A stretch of DNA of 11,274 nt from Clostridia bacterium (lineage in GTDB: Bacteria; Bacillota; Clostridia; Christensenellales; UBA1242): the NCBI GenBank assembly GCA_900768425.1, contig CAAGCR010000097.1:1-11274 (forward strand). The letters are read 5' to 3'. Numbering within the stretch: the first letter of the stretch is position 1; each line of letters opens with the position of its first letter. This document shows positions 5,734 through 11,274 of the stretch, piece after piece. A program made the translations under genes and the position numbers. The notes beneath the pieces were generated by a model that was not told where the DNA came from, searched no databases, and saw only the letters and a list, made by a program, of their open reading frames with translations.

Positions 5734-5766
5734 TTGTTTTCCTACTAATATCACATAATAATGTGA
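5734..5766 (+). promoter_or_regulatory. Candidate promoter and operator before the DNA glycosylase gene
   Basis: TTGTTT (5734-5739) and AATAAT (5757-5762) are 17 bp apart. A perfect palindrome, TCACAT-AATA-ATGTGA (5751-5766), lies over the -10 element, a common position for a repressor operator. The glycosylase start codon follows 36 bp later, with AGGA at 5791-5794. The -10 lacks the usual first T, so both calls are tentative. Confidence 0.4.
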
Positions 5767-5802
5767 CTTTCTGTACTATCAAATTTATATAGGATAAATT
5801 TT

Positions 5803-6633
5803 ATGAATTACACAATACAAAAGAATAAAATAATAATAAACAATAAAGATGAATTTAAACCAAAACACATAATAGAATGCGGTCAAATTTTTTGCTATAA
5901 AAAAGAGGATGATATAACATATATTGTTTATTCAGCCGACAAAATGGCAAAAGTTAAAGAATATGAAACTTATGTTGAAATTGAAACCGATAATACAGAA
6001 TATTTTGTGAATTATTTTGATTTAAACACAAATTACACAGAATTAAAGAATAAATTTATAAACGACTATCCATATTTGACAAAAGCAATAAATTATGGTA
6101 CAGGTATAAGAATTTTAAAACAAGACCCATTTGAAACAATAATAGGTTTTATAATATCCGCAAACAATAACATAAAACGCATACAAAAAATAATGTTTGC
6201 AATTCGTCAAACTTTTGGTAAAAATATGGGAGAATATCATACTTTCCCAACCGCACAAGAATTATCAGTTGCAACTGAACAAGATTTCAAAAATATGGGC
6301 GCTGGTTATAGGGCAAAATATTTAGTAGAAGCGACAAAACAATTAACAAATATTGATTATGGAATGCTAAGAAAAATGTCAACCGATGAGTTAAACAAAT
6401 ATCTATTAACAATTATGGGAGTAGGACAAAAAGTTGCAGATTGCATAATGCTTTTTGCATTCTCAAAAGGAGATGTGTTCCCAGTTGATACATGGATAGA
6501 AAAAGTATATTGTTCATATTTTGAAGAAGAGCATAATAGAACAACAATTCGTAAAAATTTATTAAACAAATTTGGCAATAACTCAGGTTATATTCAACAA
6601 TACTTGTTTTACTCTCAAAGAGAAAATAGTTAA
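5803..6633 (+). CDS. 8-oxoguanine DNA glycosylase/AP lyase, OGG1 type
   Basis: Base excision repair enzyme that removes 8-oxoguanine from DNA and can nick the abasic site. The 276 residues carry an N-terminal OGG domain (about 1-105, with ECGQIFCY at 25-32) and an HhH-GPD domain (about 106-276). Seen: QDPFETIIGFI followed by the family's NNNI (121-124), the helix-hairpin-helix IMGVGQKVADC (204-214) with the Schiff-base lysine K210, and FPVDTWI with catalytic D229. The tail YIQQYLFYSQR matches the conserved end of bacterial OGG proteins. The usual CGQ-x-FRW segment reads CGQIFCYKK here, a divergence near the nucleic acid or base-recognition face. The start is supported by AGGA eight bases upstream. 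It is probably transcribed from its own promoter with a palindrome over the -10. The stop is eight bases from the next repeat region. Confidence 0.9.
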   Translation: MNYTIQKNKIIINNKDEFKPKHIIECGQIFCYKKEDDITYIVYSADKMAKVKEYETYVEIETDNTEYFVNYFDLNTNYTELKNKFINDYPYLTKAINYGTGIRILKQDPFETIIGFIISANNNIKRIQKIMFAIRQTFGKNMGEYHTFPTAQELSVATEQDFKNMGAGYRAKYLVEATKQLTNIDYGMLRKMSTDELNKYLLTIMGVGQKVADCIMLFAFSKGDVFPVDTWIEKVYCSYFEEEHNRTTIRKNLLNKFGNNSGYIQQYLFYSQRENS

Positions 6634-6640
6634 TATTGAT

Positions 6641-6918
6641 TCAAAATATTTAGTATTTTTGAAAAAGGTTTGCCCGTAGGTGACATTTAAAGAATTATCA
6701 CTTCGTGCTAATTCTTGCAAAGTCTTTTGTCTTTAATCAAGCTAGAAACACTTATAAATTTTTCAAAATACTTCGTTATTTTGAAAAAAAGTTTGCCCGT
6801 AAGTGACATTTAAAGAATTACCACTTCGTGCTAATTCTTGCAAAGTCTTTTGTTATCTAATAACTTGGGTACATTTACTAACTTTTCAAAATATTAGGTT
6901 ATTTTGAAAAAGGTTTGG
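6641..6918 (+). repeat. Tandem duplication of a ~122-bp hairpin-rich unit
   Basis: Unit 1 is 6641-6762, unit 2 is 6763-6885, and a third truncated unit is 6886-6918. The first ~75 bases of units 1 and 2 are nearly identical (about four differences) while the last ~45 have diverged. Each full unit holds the hairpin AAGAATTA-N-CAC-TTC-GTG-C-TAATTCTT (6690-6716 and 6813-6839). Each unit boundary holds a hairpin of the type TTTTTCAAAATA with TATTTTGAAAAA (6759-6788 and 6883-6910; the copy at 6641-6660 is imperfect). The array fills the gap between the glycosylase gene and rimM, and no gene is seen in 6634-6988. Function unknown: leader structure, terminator series or a mobile repeat are all possible. 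Confidence 0.85.
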
Positions 6919-6950
6919 AAAAGACTTTCTTGCAAAAAAGTTTTTTCCAA
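6915..6950 (+). terminator. Long hairpin upstream of rimM, possible terminator or attenuator
   Basis: TTGGAAAAGACTTT (6915-6928) pairs with AAAGTTTTTTCCAA (6937-6950), 14 bp with one G-T pair and an eight-base loop. It is the last hairpin of the repeat array and lies 38 bases before the rimM start. No T-run follows the stem, so it is not a typical intrinsic terminator; the T-run is inside the right arm. It could protect the 5' end of the rimM message or mark the end of a repeat unit. Confidence 0.45.
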
Positions 6951-6988
6951 GAAAAATAATATACAATAAACAAACAAAAAGGTGAAAA

Positions 6989-7495
6989 ATGGAGAAAATA
7001 TTAATTGCGACAGTTTTAAAGCCTCAGGGGCTATCTGGTGAACTTAAATGTAAACTAGAAAATGAAAACTATGAAGTTGTTAAAAATATCACAGAAGTAT
7101 ACTTAAACGATAAAGAAGTTCCAACCAAAGTGGCAAACAAAAGTTATCGTGCAGGGTACTTGTTTTTGCAATTCAATACAGTAAATTCAAGAGAAAAAGC
7201 CGACCTTTTGCGTAATACAAAAATATATGCCAAGCGCGACCAAATAGAAATTCCGCAAGATGAATATATGATAACAGACCTAATAGGGTTAAATGTTGTA
7301 AGCGAAAACGGTGAAGATATAGGCAAATTAATTGATGTTCAAAACTATGGCGCAACCGATATTTTAGTTGTTGAACAGTACAAACGTGAGTATATGGTTC
7401 CATTTGTCAAAGATATTGTTAAAAGAGTCAATATGCAGGCGGGACTAATTGTTGTAGATAAAAATAAATATAACGAGGCAAAAATATGCGATTAG
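6989..7495 (+). CDS. rimM: Ribosome maturation factor RimM
   Basis: Binds ribosomal protein S19 and helps assemble the head of the 30S subunit. The 168 residues match the usual ~170. The N-terminal RimM beta-barrel (about 1-85) begins with ILIATVLKPQGLSGELK, the family's glycine-rich opening (usually with GxHG; here Gln stands at the His position). The C-terminal PRC-barrel domain (about 93-168) shows YMITDLIGLNVV, GATDILVVE and YMVPFVKDIVK. The ATG is supported by AAAGGTG four bases upstream. It is the first gene of a translation cluster and overlaps trmD by ten bases. The usual upstream partners rpsP and the KH-domain gene are absent; the tandem hairpin array and a DNA repair gene lie there instead. 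No clear promoter is visible between the array and the start. Confidence 0.93.
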   Translation: MEKILIATVLKPQGLSGELKCKLENENYEVVKNITEVYLNDKEVPTKVANKSYRAGYLFLQFNTVNSREKADLLRNTKIYAKRDQIEIPQDEYMITDLIGLNVVSENGEDIGKLIDVQNYGATDILVVEQYKREYMVPFVKDIVKRVNMQAGLIVVDKNKYNEAKICD

Positions 7496-8151
7496 ATATT
7501 TTAACATTGTTTCCGGATATGTTTACTCCGTTAAAGGAGAGCATTATTAAACGAGCATCAGACAAAAATCTTGTAGAAATAAATATAATACAAATTCGCG
7601 ACTTTTCACAAGATGCACATAAAAAAACAGACGATATTCCTTATGGCGGTGGGGCAGGTATGGTAATGACTCCACAACCACTTTACGATGCAATTCAAAG
7701 CGTAAAAACCCCTAATTCTTATGTAATATATTTGAGTCCACGAGGTAAAGTTTTCAATCAACCTATGGCACGAAATTTAAGCAAATGTGAACACTTGATT
7801 CTTGTTTGTGGACACTATGAAGGCATAGATGAGCGAATTATTGAATTATGCATTGATGAAGAAATTTCAATAGGTGACTATGTGTTAACTGGTGGTGAGT
7901 TGCCGGCAATGGTGTTGGCAGATAGTATAATTAGACTTTTAGACGGTGCTATTTCGCAAGATTCATTAAGCGAAGAAAGTTTTACAAATAACCTTTTGGA
8001 GTATCCACAATATACCCGCCCGCAAAACTTTAAAGGCTTGGAAGTTCCAGAAGTTTTACTATCCGGACATCACGCAAACATAGCCAAATGGCGAAAAGAA
8101 AAATCAATAGAAATTACAAGAAAAAATAGACCTGACTTGCTTGATAATTAA
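7486..8151 (+). CDS. trmD: tRNA (guanine-N1)-methyltransferase TrmD
   Basis: Methylates G37 at N1, next to the anticodon, using S-adenosylmethionine, which prevents +1 frameshifting. The 221 residues are slightly short of the usual 235-250, the loss being at the C-terminus after RPDLL. The trefoil-knot SAM site is visible: IPYGGGAGMVM (51-61), YLSPRGK (82-88), LVCGHYEGIDERI (106-118), SIGDYVLTGGELP (128-140). The C-terminal tRNA domain shows EYPQYTRP (172-179) and VPEVLLSGHH (187-196). The catalytic aspartate of the DSF motif in well-studied TrmD is glutamate here (EESF, E164). It starts inside the end of rimM, so translation is probably coupled. rplS, the usual next gene, is missing, and an ASCH-domain gene follows. 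Confidence 0.95.
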   Translation: MRLDILTLFPDMFTPLKESIIKRASDKNLVEINIIQIRDFSQDAHKKTDDIPYGGGAGMVMTPQPLYDAIQSVKTPNSYVIYLSPRGKVFNQPMARNLSKCEHLILVCGHYEGIDERIIELCIDEEISIGDYVLTGGELPAMVLADSIIRLLDGAISQDSLSEESFTNNLLEYPQYTRPQNFKGLEVPEVLLSGHHANIAKWRKEKSIEITRKNRPDLLDN

Positions 8152-8260
8152 ATATTTTTGCAAAATACACCTAAATTTAATAAAAATGTTTAATTTTTAC
8201 ATAAAAAAGTCCAATTTTTTGTAAAAAAAGAGTAATATTGCTTTTTAGGAGAAATATTTT

Positions 8261-8596
8261 ATGAAACACGAAATGAAGTTGCAAAATGAACCTTTTGTCG
8301 CTATAAGAAATGGAACAAAAACGATAGAAATGCGACTATATGATGAAAAACGTAAACTTGTAAATTTGGGGGATATTATTGAGTTTACAAATATTACAAC
8401 AGGTGAAAAAATCACAGCACAAGTTGAACATCTATACTTATATCCAAGTTTTGAGGAATTATATAAAAATCATAACAAAATTGACCTAGGATATAAGCAA
8501 AACGAAATAGCATCACCAAAAGATATGTCCAAATACTATCCACAAGAAGAACAAGAAAAATTTGGAGTGGTTGGCATTAAAATAAAATTGATTTAA
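8261..8596 (+). CDS. ASCH-domain protein (PUA-like fold, predicted RNA-binding)
   Basis: A single-domain 111-residue protein. The ASCH signature GTKTIEMRLYDEKR (18-31) is clear, with conserved K20, E23 and R25, followed by LGDIIEF (36-42), and the typical end YPQEEQEKFGVVGIKI (93-108). The fold resembles PUA domains that bind RNA; one studied relative, E. coli YqfB, is an N4-acetylcytidine amidohydrolase. The exact activity here is unknown. The ATG is supported by AGGAGA eight bases upstream. It sits between trmD and rbgA, 109 bases after trmD, where rplS (L19) is usual in Firmicutes. A link to tRNA or ribosome processing is therefore tempting but rests only on position. An AT-only inverted repeat (8593-8613) spans its stop and may be a weak terminator. 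Confidence 0.85.
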   Translation: MKHEMKLQNEPFVAIRNGTKTIEMRLYDEKRKLVNLGDIIEFTNITTGEKITAQVEHLYLYPSFEELYKNHNKIDLGYKQNEIASPKDMSKYYPQEEQEKFGVVGIKIKLI

Positions 8597-8697
8597 TTTT
8601 TTAATAAAATTAAGTATTTTTAATTTATTTGATGTAAACTTAAATTTTTTCTCAAAATTTACACAAAATTTCATAATTAAATAACAAGTAGGTAAAT

Positions 8698-9540
8698 ATG
8701 GCAAAAATAAACTGGTTTCCGGGGCATATGACAAAGGCTCTTAGAGAAATGGAAGAAGAAGCAAAAAATGTAGATATGATTATCTATGTTTTAGATGCAC
8801 GAGCACCAAAGTCTTGCGTTAATCCGGAGTTTATAAAAATAATAGGCAATAAACCTATTCTATATGTTTTGAATAAAGCGGATATGGTTGAGGAACAAGA
8901 CCTTAAACCATTTTTACTATATTTTAAAAAGCCAAATACTGAGGCAGTTTTGCTTGATAGCACTAAAAGTGGTGCAATAAAACAAATTGAACCAATTATG
9001 GTAAATTTATGTCAAGAAAAACTAAATAAATATAAACAAAAGGGCTTTAAAATAAACCTAAGAGCAATGGTGTTAGGTGTGCCTAATTCCGGCAAAAGTA
9101 CATTAATTAATAACTTGTGTGGCTCTAAAAAAACAATAACTGGCAATAAAGCAGGTGTTACTCGTGGTAAACAATGGTTGGCACTAAAAAATGGTTTTGA
9201 AGTTCTGGACACACCGGGCACATTATATCCAAATATAACAAATCAACAAATCGCCCTAAATTTGGCATTTATAGGTTCAATTAAAAACGAAGTCGTTGAT
9301 ATCAATGAACTTGCCATAGACTTTTTAAACTTTTGTAAAAAGCATTATTTTAATAACTTGCAAGAAAAATATAATTTGCAAGATAAAACTATGTCGGCAC
9401 TAGAAATGTTAGATGAAATTGCCACATATAAACACTATCTTTTAAAAGGTGCAGAGCCGGATTATGATAGAACTTGTATAGCAATTATTGATGATTTTAG
9501 AAAAGGTAAATTAGGCAAAATAATTCTAGACATTAAATAA
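8698..9540 (+). CDS. rbgA: Ribosome biogenesis GTPase RbgA (YlqF)
   Basis: Circularly permuted GTPase needed for late 50S subunit assembly. The 280 residues match B. subtilis RbgA. The N-terminus INWFPGHMTKALREM (4-18) is a family hallmark. GTPase motifs occur in permuted order: G4 NKAD (59-62), a G5-like DSTKSG (87-92), G1 GVPNSGKS (127-134), G2 GVTRG (153-157) and G3 DTPG (171-174). The C-terminal helical domain (about 190-280), thought to contact the ribosome, is intact. The ribosome binding site GTAGGT before the ATG is weaker than its neighbours'. It precedes rnhB, as in B. subtilis. A perfect AT-only 8-bp inverted repeat (8641-8661) lies in the leader; I cannot say whether it matters. 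Confidence 0.94.
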   Translation: MAKINWFPGHMTKALREMEEEAKNVDMIIYVLDARAPKSCVNPEFIKIIGNKPILYVLNKADMVEEQDLKPFLLYFKKPNTEAVLLDSTKSGAIKQIEPIMVNLCQEKLNKYKQKGFKINLRAMVLGVPNSGKSTLINNLCGSKKTITGNKAGVTRGKQWLALKNGFEVLDTPGTLYPNITNQQIALNLAFIGSIKNEVVDINELAIDFLNFCKKHYFNNLQEKYNLQDKTMSALEMLDEIATYKHYLLKGAEPDYDRTCIAIIDDFRKGKLGKIILDIK

Positions 9541-9590
9541 TGATAAGCGTTAAAACAAGTCTTATTTTTATATCTAAAAATTGGTGAATT

Positions 9591-10205
9591 ATGTACGAAT
9601 ATGAAGAAGAACTAATTAAACAAGGATACAAATTTATTGCCGGTATGGACGAAGCGGGTAGAGGTCCGCTTGCCGGCAGTGTATATATCGCAATGGTAAT
9701 TATGCCTTTAAGTAAAGATAAATTGATTGATGGCATAAATGATAGCAAAAAACTATCACCAAAGAAAAGGCAAGAGTTATATGAAAAGATTAAACAAACA
9801 GCAATTTCATATGTAATTTGCCCGATAGATGAAAAAAGAATAGATGAAATTAATATTTTAGAAGCAACTAAAAAGGGTATGCAAGAGTGTTTACAAAAAA
9901 TAAGTATTAAGCCCGATTATTGCTTGGTAGACTATGTGTCATCATTAGAACTAAATTGTCCTTTTGAAACAATAGTTAAAGGAGATGCAAAAAGTTATAG
10001 CATTGCTTGTGCATCAATTTTGGCAAAGGTCGCTAGGGATAAATATATGGAGGAATTAGCACAAAAATATCCCGAATATCAATTTGAAAAACATAAAGGT
10101 TATGGCACTAAACTCCATTATCAAATGATAGAAAAATATGGCGTAAGTGATATACATAGAAAATCTTTTTTAAAAAATCTAGGAGAGCATTTTGGAAATA
10201 AATAA
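9591..10205 (+). CDS. rnhB: Ribonuclease HII
   Basis: Cuts the RNA strand of RNA/DNA hybrids and starts removal of single ribonucleotides from DNA. The 204 residues are normal for the family. Active-site acids are visible: D20 and E21 in AGMDEAGRGPLAG, D114 in CLVDYV, and D150 in ASILAKVARD. Also seen are NDSKKLS (50-56), KGDAKSYSIACASI (130-143) and HKGYGTKLH (168-176). The ATG follows GGTGA at a short spacing. The DYV segment replaces the commoner D-G after the third acid, leaving the acid itself intact. It starts 50 bases after rbgA, and its last 14 bases overlap the start of yraN, so the two are probably translated together. Confidence 0.95.
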   Translation: MYEYEEELIKQGYKFIAGMDEAGRGPLAGSVYIAMVIMPLSKDKLIDGINDSKKLSPKKRQELYEKIKQTAISYVICPIDEKRIDEINILEATKKGMQECLQKISIKPDYCLVDYVSSLELNCPFETIVKGDAKSYSIACASILAKVARDKYMEELAQKYPEYQFEKHKGYGTKLHYQMIEKYGVSDIHRKSFLKNLGEHFGNK

Positions 10206-10581
10206 TAAAACAACAGTGGAAAATATATTAAAATCAACCAAACAAGAAAATCGCATTAAAGGTGATATTGGCGAAAATAAAGCGGTAAAGTATTTGACTG
10301 ATAAAGGTTATGAAATTTTAGAAACAAACTATAAAAACAAATTAGGCGAGATAGATATAATAGCAAAAGATGATACTAGAATAGTTTTTGTTGAAGTAAA
10401 AGCAAGAGCAACAGCAAAATATGGTTATCCAAGGGAAGCTGTCAATGAATATAAGCAAAGAAAAATAAGAATGGTTGCGGAAAGTTATTTGAAAAGTAAA
10501 AGACTTTTAAACTCATATATTCGTTTTGATGTTATAGAAATTCTAGCAGGAAATATAACTCATTTAATAGCCGCATTTTAA
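10192..10581 (+). CDS. yraN: UPF0102 family protein YraN, predicted nuclease fold, TTG start
   Basis: Conserved bacterial protein with a PD-(D/E)XK-like endonuclease fold and an uncertain role, often next to rnhB. Seen: GDIGENKAVKYL (24-35) with E28, LGEIDIIAKD (51-60) with D55, and VFVEVKARA (65-73) with E68 and K70, the usual acid/acid/E-x-K pattern; it ends IAAF as relatives commonly do. The start is TTG at 10192, chosen because AGGAGAG (10181-10187) sits four bases upstream inside rnhB; no ATG exists near the N-terminus, and the next option, GTG at 10216, has no binding site. The ~20 residues before the conserved domain are a Lys/Asn-rich extension. It is the last gene of the plus-strand cluster, followed by the terminator at 10744. 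Confidence 0.88.
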   Translation: MEINNKTTVENILKSTKQENRIKGDIGENKAVKYLTDKGYEILETNYKNKLGEIDIIAKDDTRIVFVEVKARATAKYGYPREAVNEYKQRKIRMVAESYLKSKRLLNSYIRFDVIEILAGNITHLIAAF

Positions 10582-10743
10582 AAAATAATTGAATTGTTAT
10601 AGTGTTATGATTGATGTAAATGTAACCTATTTTTTTAGACAAAAAACAAATTCTCTTCAAATAACTATGAGTATTTATTTTTACAACTTAAAAAATTTAA
10701 CATATTTAATATATGAACATTAATTCATATACCATACAACAAT
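10582..10743. other. Intergenic AT-rich stretch, no gene seen
   Basis: Together with 10789-10931 this makes up most of the 379-bp gap between the converging yraN and rpmB genes. I see no gene. Two short inverted repeats occur: TATATGAA with TTCATATA (about 10711-10732) and ATATGA with TCATAT (about 10835-10854). The string GAGTATTTATT appears twice, at 10669-10679 and 10839-10849. None has a clear role. Confidence 0.5.
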
Positions 10744-10788
10744 AAAAAACGCGGAAGCCTTTTAGAATAAAGAATATCCGCGTTTTTT
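10744..10788 (+). terminator. Bidirectional intrinsic terminator after yraN
   Basis: AAAAAACGCGGA (10744-10755) pairs perfectly with TCCGCGTTTTTT (10777-10788). The 21-base loop can form a small inner CTTT/AAAG stem. The GC core flanked by an A-run and a T-run allows termination from either side, which suits its place between converging genes. Confidence 0.85.
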
Positions 10789-10931
10789 ATATTTATTAAA
10801 AAATCAACAAAAAGTCTTAAAATATGACAAAACTATATGAGTATTTATTCATATAATATAATTCAAAAAATTATTCTCACAAAATTAAAGGGTAGTTATT
10901 ATCTACAGACAACCAATAATATTTTAGGCAT

Positions 10932-10956
10932 AAAAAAATTGCCTTTCGGCAATTTC
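10932..10956 (-). terminator. Intrinsic terminator of rpmB
   Basis: Read on the minus strand, the stem is GAAATTGCC / GGCAATTT(T) with loop GAAA, followed by a run of T (plus-strand A-run 10932-10938). It lies five bases beyond the rpmB stop codon. Confidence 0.85.
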
Positions 10957-10960
10957 AAAT

Positions 10961-11143
10961 TTATGCTTTTTTAGCAGTTTTAATACATTTTGTGCAAGCA
11001 GTAACTTTTTGTTCTTTACCATCAATAACCATAGTTGTTTTTTGAAGGTTAGCAACATATTGTCTATTAGATTTACGGTTTGAGTGGCTTACATTGCAAC
11101 CAGCCATTTTGCTTTTTCCACAAATTTCACATACTTTACTCAT
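10961..11143 (-). CDS. rpmB: 50S ribosomal protein L28, zinc-binding (C+) type
   Basis: Structural protein of the large ribosomal subunit. The 60 residues match the usual ~62. It begins MSKVCEICGKS, continues with the family core NVSHSNRKSNRQYVANLQ (17-34), and ends ACTKCIKTAKKA. Two CxxC pairs (C5/C8 and C50/C53) form the zinc site of the C+ form; many bacteria carry zinc-free versions as well, switched on by zinc shortage. The start at 11143 is chosen over an in-frame ATG at 11170 because the plus-strand TCCTCCT (11152-11158) is an AGGAGGA binding site eight bases ahead, and the added residues are not part of L28. It has its own promoter and terminator and converges on yraN, so it is monocistronic. 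Confidence 0.95.
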   Translation of the reverse strand: MSKVCEICGKSKMAGCNVSHSNRKSNRQYVANLQKTTMVIDGKEQKVTACTKCIKTAKKA

Positions 11144-11223
11144 TAAAATAATCCTCCTGTTGTTAAACAATATCCTTTATTTTAAAAGGAAAATTGATTT
11201 TTATTTTCAAAAAATACTTATGT

Positions 11224-11252
11224 ATCATATCATTTTAAAATCACTTTTGCAA
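11224..11252 (-). promoter_or_regulatory. Promoter of rpmB
   Basis: On the minus strand, TTGCAA (11247-11252) and TATGAT (11224-11229) are separated by exactly 17 bp. Transcription would start near 11217, giving a leader of about 74 bases before the start codon. The leader contains a short CCTTT/AAAGG hairpin but nothing that I recognise as a ribosomal-protein binding site. Confidence 0.75.
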
Positions 11253-11274
11253 GAGTTTTTCAAAAAAAACAAAA

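Noticed and set aside
8593..8620. AT-only hairpin after the ASCH gene as a terminator
   Set aside because: TTAATTTT/AAAATTAA has no G-C pairs and the T-tract is interrupted, so it would be weak. Noted in the gene entry only.
8641..8661. AT-only 8-bp inverted repeat (TAAATTTT/AAAATTTA) upstream of rbgA
   Set aside because: In sequence this AT-rich such palindromes are common by chance. There is no T-run and no promoter alignment to support a role.
11144..11170. Upstream in-frame ATG extending L28 by nine residues
   Set aside because: The strong AGGAGGA site would then lie inside the gene, and L28 proteins begin at the MSKVCEIC equivalent.

Overview
The window reads as one end of a metagenome-type contig from an AT-rich, Gram-positive-like bacterium, most likely an uncultured member of the Bacillota (Clostridia or a relative). 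The grounds are strong AT bias, AGGAGG-type ribosome binding sites before most genes, sigma-A-like promoters with 17-bp spacers, the Firmicute-style order rimM-trmD-...-rbgA-rnhB-yraN, and a cysteine-containing (zinc type) ribosomal protein L28. The standard genetic code fits all genes. The first 11 bases match the 3' end of common Illumina adapters and are probably not genomic.

Left part (about 1-5360): five genes on the plus strand, mostly with their own expression signals rather than in one operon. They are a Ddl-type ATP-grasp ligase (cell wall dipeptide), a small thioredoxin with an unusual WCNPC site, a monoacylglycerol-lipase-like alpha/beta hydrolase, nucleoside diphosphate kinase, and a U32 family (TrhP/YrrO-like) tRNA hydroxylation protein. 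Three copies of a 73-81 base cloverleaf-forming repeat sit just after stop codons here (58-130, 2237-2318, 3343-3431). A candidate small RNA with promoter, hairpin and terminator lies at 1527-1636 in the long gap after ddl.

Middle part (5365-6988): an OGG-type 8-oxoguanine DNA glycosylase gene is flanked by two different repeat regions. Upstream is a 36-bp-periodic array mixed with GGGGAGCTG stem-loop modules. Downstream is a roughly 122-bp tandem duplication that forms a string of hairpins directly ahead of rimM.

Right part (6989-10581): a compact plus-strand cluster for translation and RNA metabolism: rimM and trmD (overlapping), an ASCH-domain gene in the place where rplS is usual, rbgA/ylqF, rnhB and yraN (overlapping, TTG start). 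It ends at a strong bidirectional terminator. On the minus strand, converging on it, is a monocistronic rpmB (L28) with its own promoter and terminator.

The protein-coding content is housekeeping. I see no defence system, phage genes, transposase or CRISPR array. The unexplained content lies in the intergenic repeats, of which the covarying cloverleaf element is the best candidate for something undescribed.
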